A stretch of DNA of 64,000 bases from CAWDMC01 sp963803295 (GTDB lineage Bacteria > Acidobacteriota > Terriglobia > UBA7540), in the NCBI GenBank assembly GCA_963803295.1, contig CAWDMC010000010.1:310001-374000 (forward strand). The letters run 5' to 3'. The notes under the pieces are model-generated. The model did no database searches. It was given only the letters and a program-made list of their open reading frames with translations, and had not been told where the DNA came from. This document shows, piece by piece, positions 61,055 through 64,000 of this stretch; position 1 is the first letter of the stretch, and each line of letters starts with the position of its first letter. The translations under genes and the position numbers were made by a program.

Positions 61055-61450
61055 ATGGCAAGAGTAAAACAGCTCACTGCCTGGATCGGTAGCACTCCGG
61101 GACAACTTGCACGCATCGCCAAAGCACTGGCCGACGCGCACATCGGTGTGACCGCCTTCATTGCCTACGAGATCGAAAAGGAAGGCCCCGTCCGCCTGCA
61201 GGTCAACGACGTGGCTAAGAGCAAGCAAGTGCTGGAACGCCTCGGGGTCCGATATACGGAGGAAGAGGTCCTGCGCCTCACTCTTAACAACAAGCCGGGG
61301 ATCCTGGCCGAGGTCACGCGCAGGCTCGCCGACGCGGAGATCAATGTTGAGTATAGCTATCTTACCGTTACCTCGGACGGTAAGAAGCTAGACTTAGTGA
61401 TGGGAGTCTCCGACATGGCGGGAGCCGCAACTGCGTTACGAAGGATCTGA
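61055..61450 (+). CDS. Tandem ACT-domain protein
   Basis: A 131-residue protein made of two ACT domains: residues 1-66 (LTAWIGSTPGQLARIAKALADAHIGVTAF) and 70-131 (LTLNNKPGILAEVTRRLADAEINVEYSY). ACT domains bind small effectors, usually amino acids, at their interface. No catalytic domain is attached, so it is a stand-alone ligand sensor or a partner of another enzyme. It lies seven bases after the DUF4380-like gene and is probably cotranscribed. Its link to sugar metabolism is unclear. Confidence 0.88.
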   Translation: MARVKQLTAWIGSTPGQLARIAKALADAHIGVTAFIAYEIEKEGPVRLQVNDVAKSKQVLERLGVRYTEEEVLRLTLNNKPGILAEVTRRLADAEINVEYSYLTVTSDGKKLDLVMGVSDMAGAATALRRI

Positions 61451-61486
61451 GTTCAGGGCCGTCGTTCGCGTATTATACGGCTTGAA

Positions 61487-61516
61487 GTCAGGGCACGTCT
61501 TCAGTCGTGCCCTGAC
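61487..61516. terminator. Terminator-like hairpin between convergent genes
   Basis: A perfect 11-base stem GTCAGGGCACG / CGTGCCCTGAC with an 8-base loop sits between the ACT gene and the convergent acyl-CoA dehydrogenase gene. There is no T run on either side, so strength is uncertain. Confidence 0.5.
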
Positions 61517-61590
61517 AAGAGTTCCAAACCACCCACCGTGCTCCGAAAGGCTTGATGCTCTTACGGCCAACTGACGGCTTTCCCCTATCG

Positions 61591-63390
61591 TTACGCAAAG
61601 GGATACCGCTGCAGTTCCAGAGCCCGATTCGCCACGCGACGCTTCAACTCGAAGGTATCGGCGGGCGTACGTTTCAGAAACCGTCGCAGAACCGCAAGTT
61701 GAGTGCGCAGCGTGTCGCCCTGCGCGATCCGCGCCAGCGCCCGGCGCGCTGCCGTTTCCACGCGATCCGCGGAGTCGAAGATGTACGATCGAGTAGCGTC
61801 GCACTCGGCCGCGCACTTGTCTTCCGACCCGTTGACGATCTTCTTTAGGGTCCGCAGCAGGACGCTTTCCATGCTGTACACTTCCATGACCAGGTCGCTT
61901 ATCGTCGCAATGATTTCCTGTTCATCAACCAGGGCCTGCATGTATTTCTGCATGGCGCTACCGGCCACCATCAGAGCGACCTTCTTAGCACCCTGGACCA
62001 GCTTTGCTTCAACCCACAGCGCCCCCTCATCCTCCAGCCCGTTGTCGAGCGCCGGCATGAGGATTTCGTCCATAAGCCTCTGCGCTGCCGGAATCAATCC
62101 AAGTTCGCCCTTCATCGACCTCTTCAAAAGCATGTCCGTAATCAGCAGGCGGTTAATCTCGTTGGTGCCTTCAAAGATACGGTTTACGCGCTGGTCGCGG
62201 TAAGCCCGTTCAATGGGATAGTCGCTGGAGAAGCCGTAGCCGCCGTAAATCTGCACCGCTTCGTCCACCACGAAGTCGAGCGTTTCGGTTCCGGCAACTT
62301 TCAGAATCGAGCACTCCACAGCATACTGTTGCAGTGCTTCCAGGATTTGTTTGGCTGCCGCCGGCGCTCCCTGATCGACGCCTTCGAGCAATTGTTCAAT
62401 CATGCCGCTCGTGCGGTAGCACATGGTTTCAGCCACGTAGGCACGAATCGCCATCTCGCCTAGCTTCTCCTTGATCAAACCGAAGTCGGCGATGTGACGT
62501 CCGAAAGCCTCGCGCTCGCATGCCCATTTGGCTGCCTGACCAACCAGCGACTTTGCCCCGCCGATGGACGCAGCTCCCAACTTCAGCCGGCCCATATTGA
62601 GGATGTTGAAAGCAATCACGTGCCCCTTGCCTATCTCGCCTAGCACATTCTCCACCGGCACCAACGCGTTCTCGAGACTCACCGGAGTTGTCGACGAGCC
62701 GCGAATGCCCATCTTGTGCTCTTCCGCCCCGGGTGTAACGCCAGGGAACCCGCGTTCGACGATAAAAGCCGTGAACTTCTCGCCGTCCACCTTGGCAAAT
62801 ACTATATAGACGTCGGCAATGCCGCCGTTGGTGATCCAGTGCTTGGTGCCATTCAGGATGTAGTGCTTGCCGTCGGCGCTAAGAACCGCTTTGGTTTTGG
62901 CGTTCAAGGCGTCAGATGCCGAGGTCGCCTCGCTCAGGCAGTAGGCGCCCACCCATTCGGCCTGGGCCAGCTTGGGGACGTACTTGGCTTTCTGCTCTTC
63001 CGTGCCAAAGAAAGCGATGGGCAGAATTCCGATCCCGGCTTGGCAGCCGATGGTGACAGCCCAGGCGCCGTCAAGCCCCATTTCTTCGGCAACAATGGCC
63101 GATGAAATCTTATCGAGTTCCAGACCGCCGTACTTCTGCGGGATGTCGATGGCGCAGAGCCCAAGCTCAGCCGCTTTCTTGAGGAGCTCCTGCAGAAGCC
63201 CGGGCTTCTTCGCTTCAATTTCAGGGACTCGGGGTAATACTTCCTGCTCTACGAATTCGCGCGCCGTCTGCCGGATCAACCGGTGCTGATCGGTAAGGTC
63301 ATCCGGCGTGAAGACTTCTTCCGGTTCACGGTTCTCGATTAGAAAACTGCCGCCTTTGATAAAGTGCCTACTTGCCGTCGCTGTCGCCAT
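61591..63390 (-). CDS. Acyl-CoA dehydrogenase, long form
   Basis: A 599-residue flavoprotein that oxidises acyl-CoA to trans-2-enoyl-CoA in fatty acid beta-oxidation. The N-terminal helical domain, the FAD-binding middle (YCLSEATSASDA, KHWITNGGIADVYIVFAKVDG) and the C-terminal domain (IYGGYGFSSDYPIERAYRDQRV, then FEGTNEINRLL) cover residues 1-420. About 180 further residues form a helical extension like that of very-long-chain enzymes. The thiolase gene upstream on the same strand, 124 bases away, supports beta-oxidation. Chain length preference is inferred only. Confidence 0.94.
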   Translation of the reverse strand: MATATASRHFIKGGSFLIENREPEEVFTPDDLTDQHRLIRQTAREFVEQEVLPRVPEIEAKKPGLLQELLKKAAELGLCAIDIPQKYGGLELDKISSAIVAEEMGLDGAWAVTIGCQAGIGILPIAFFGTEEQKAKYVPKLAQAEWVGAYCLSEATSASDALNAKTKAVLSADGKHYILNGTKHWITNGGIADVYIVFAKVDGEKFTAFIVERGFPGVTPGAEEHKMGIRGSSTTPVSLENALVPVENVLGEIGKGHVIAFNILNMGRLKLGAASIGGAKSLVGQAAKWACEREAFGRHIADFGLIKEKLGEMAIRAYVAETMCYRTSGMIEQLLEGVDQGAPAAAKQILEALQQYAVECSILKVAGTETLDFVVDEAVQIYGGYGFSSDYPIERAYRDQRVNRIFEGTNEINRLLITDMLLKRSMKGELGLIPAAQRLMDEILMPALDNGLEDEGALWVEAKLVQGAKKVALMVAGSAMQKYMQALVDEQEIIATISDLVMEVYSMESVLLRTLKKIVNGSEDKCAAECDATRSYIFDSADRVETAARRALARIAQGDTLRTQLAVLRRFLKRTPADTFELKRRVANRALELQRYPFA

Positions 63391-63514
63391 AACCGCTCCC
63401 TTGCTGATCCCGTATTTGTTGCACTACTTTGGCCCGTGGCTGCCGCTATTTATGTCTGTATCTATGTCAGCGTTCTCAGTCAAAAACGCAAGGCTCCTTT
63501 CTGATAAAGCGAAA

Positions 63515-64000
63515 TCACTGCAAATTCTCGAAGATCCCTGCCGCGCCCATACCGCCGCCGACGCACATGGTCACCATGCCATAGCGTGCGCTGCGACGCT
63601 TCATCTCAGCCAGAAGCGTGGCCGTAAGCTTCGCGCCTGTGCATCCCAGCGGATGACCCAGAGCGACCGCGCCGCCGTTGACGTTCACCTTATCAGGATC
63701 GAGATTCGCCTGCTGGATCACCGCTAGCGCCTGGGCCGCAAAGGCTTCGTTCAACTCAATGAGCTCGATATCTTCAAGCTTGAGGCCCGCTAGCTTCAGC
63801 GCCTTAGGAATGGCAAAGACCGGGCCCATGCCCATTTCCTCGGGCAGTGTCCCCGCTGTGGCAAAGGCGACGAAGCGAGCCAGCGGTTTGGCGCCAAGCG
63901 CCTGGGCCTTCTCGGATGACATGACTAGGGCGGCCGCCGCTCCATCGCTCATTTGCGAGGAATTACCCGGGGTGACAATCCCGCGCGCGTGGAAGGCGGG
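63515..64000 (-). CDS. Acetyl-CoA acyltransferase (thiolase), C-terminal part
   Basis: The last 161 codons of a thiolase; the gene continues beyond base 64000. The frame is open from the edge (PAFHARGIVTPGNSSQMSDGAAAAL). It includes the His active-site motif GGAVALGHPLGCTGAKL and the second catalytic Cys in TMCVGGGMGAAGIFE near the end. Thiolases cleave 3-ketoacyl-CoA in the last step of beta-oxidation. It is followed by the acyl-CoA dehydrogenase gene, as in fadA/fadE-type operons. The first ATG seen inside (63950-63952) is internal, not the start. Confidence 0.96.
   Translation of the reverse strand, partial: PAFHARGIVTPGNSSQMSDGAAAALVMSSEKAQALGAKPLARFVAFATAGTLPEEMGMGPVFAIPKALKLAGLKLEDIELIELNEAFAAQALAVIQQANLDPDKVNVNGGAVALGHPLGCTGAKLTATLLAEMKRRSARYGMVTMCVGGGMGAAGIFENLQ

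Noticed and set aside
1..64000. tRNA, rRNA, CRISPR array, insertion sequence or prophage
   Set aside because: I scanned the gaps by eye for tRNA T-loop patterns, regularly spaced identical repeats, and transposase or integrase motifs and saw none.

Overview
This window looks like part of a high-GC chromosome of an Acidobacteriota-type bacterium (Koribacter/Terriglobia-like). That is an inference from three things: the division and cell wall cluster layout, an hpnCDE squalene module, and an ATP synthase operon with paired b-type subunits but no a or c subunit. I see no phage genes, insertion sequences, CRISPR array, tRNA or rRNA. Both ends cut genes: a prolyl oligopeptidase at the left edge and a thiolase at the right edge.

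Layout. 1-9 kb: end of an S9 peptidase, a foreign-looking HEPN-like protein, an inverted pair of REP-like repeats, an orphan trpE, a URO-D family protein, an HD-GYP protein, a HAD phosphatase, ftsY, and a small charged protein next to an RRM protein. 9.4-19.1 kb: a bacilliredoxin, then mostly minus-strand housekeeping genes (thpR, cinA, a TIG/NHL protein, pgpA, yacG, rimO, WD40, Nudix, TPR). 19.3-37.1 kb: a complete run mraZ-rsmH-ftsL-ftsI-murE-murF-mraY-murD-ftsW-murG-murC-ftsQ-ftsA-ftsZ behind a consensus promoter and four MraZ boxes. murB and ddl are absent. 37.2-41.3 kb: a membrane protein and hpnC-hpnD-hpnE (farnesyl diphosphate to squalene). 41.6-43.5 kb: a sedolisin and a glutaredoxin. 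43.6-50.1 kb: F1 ATP synthase genes plus two b-type subunits on the minus strand. 50.2-55.4 kb: the divergent argC-argB-argD-argF operon with a strong promoter and tandem ArgR-like palindromes, an intrinsic terminator, then a separate N-acetylglutamate synthase preceded by a tiny arginine-rich ORF. 55.8-61.5 kb: a sugar-catabolism cluster (TIM-barrel isomerase, Gfo/Idh/MocA dehydrogenase, xylulokinase-like kinase, DUF4380-like secreted protein, ACT protein). 61.6-64 kb: acyl-CoA dehydrogenase and thiolase for fatty acid oxidation.

Three conserved genes (an RRM protein, rimO, atpD) each carry what looks like one extra base beside a CCC run on the + strand. This suggests assembly or sequencing error, but the shared context deserves a check. 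The less ordinary signals are the arginine-rich leader ORF before argA, a hairpin over the argD ribosome binding site, a 136-residue C-terminal extension on MurD, and heptanucleotide-periodic tracts in several intergenic gaps. I did not find a convincing new defence or mobile system; the single HEPN-like gene is the nearest candidate.
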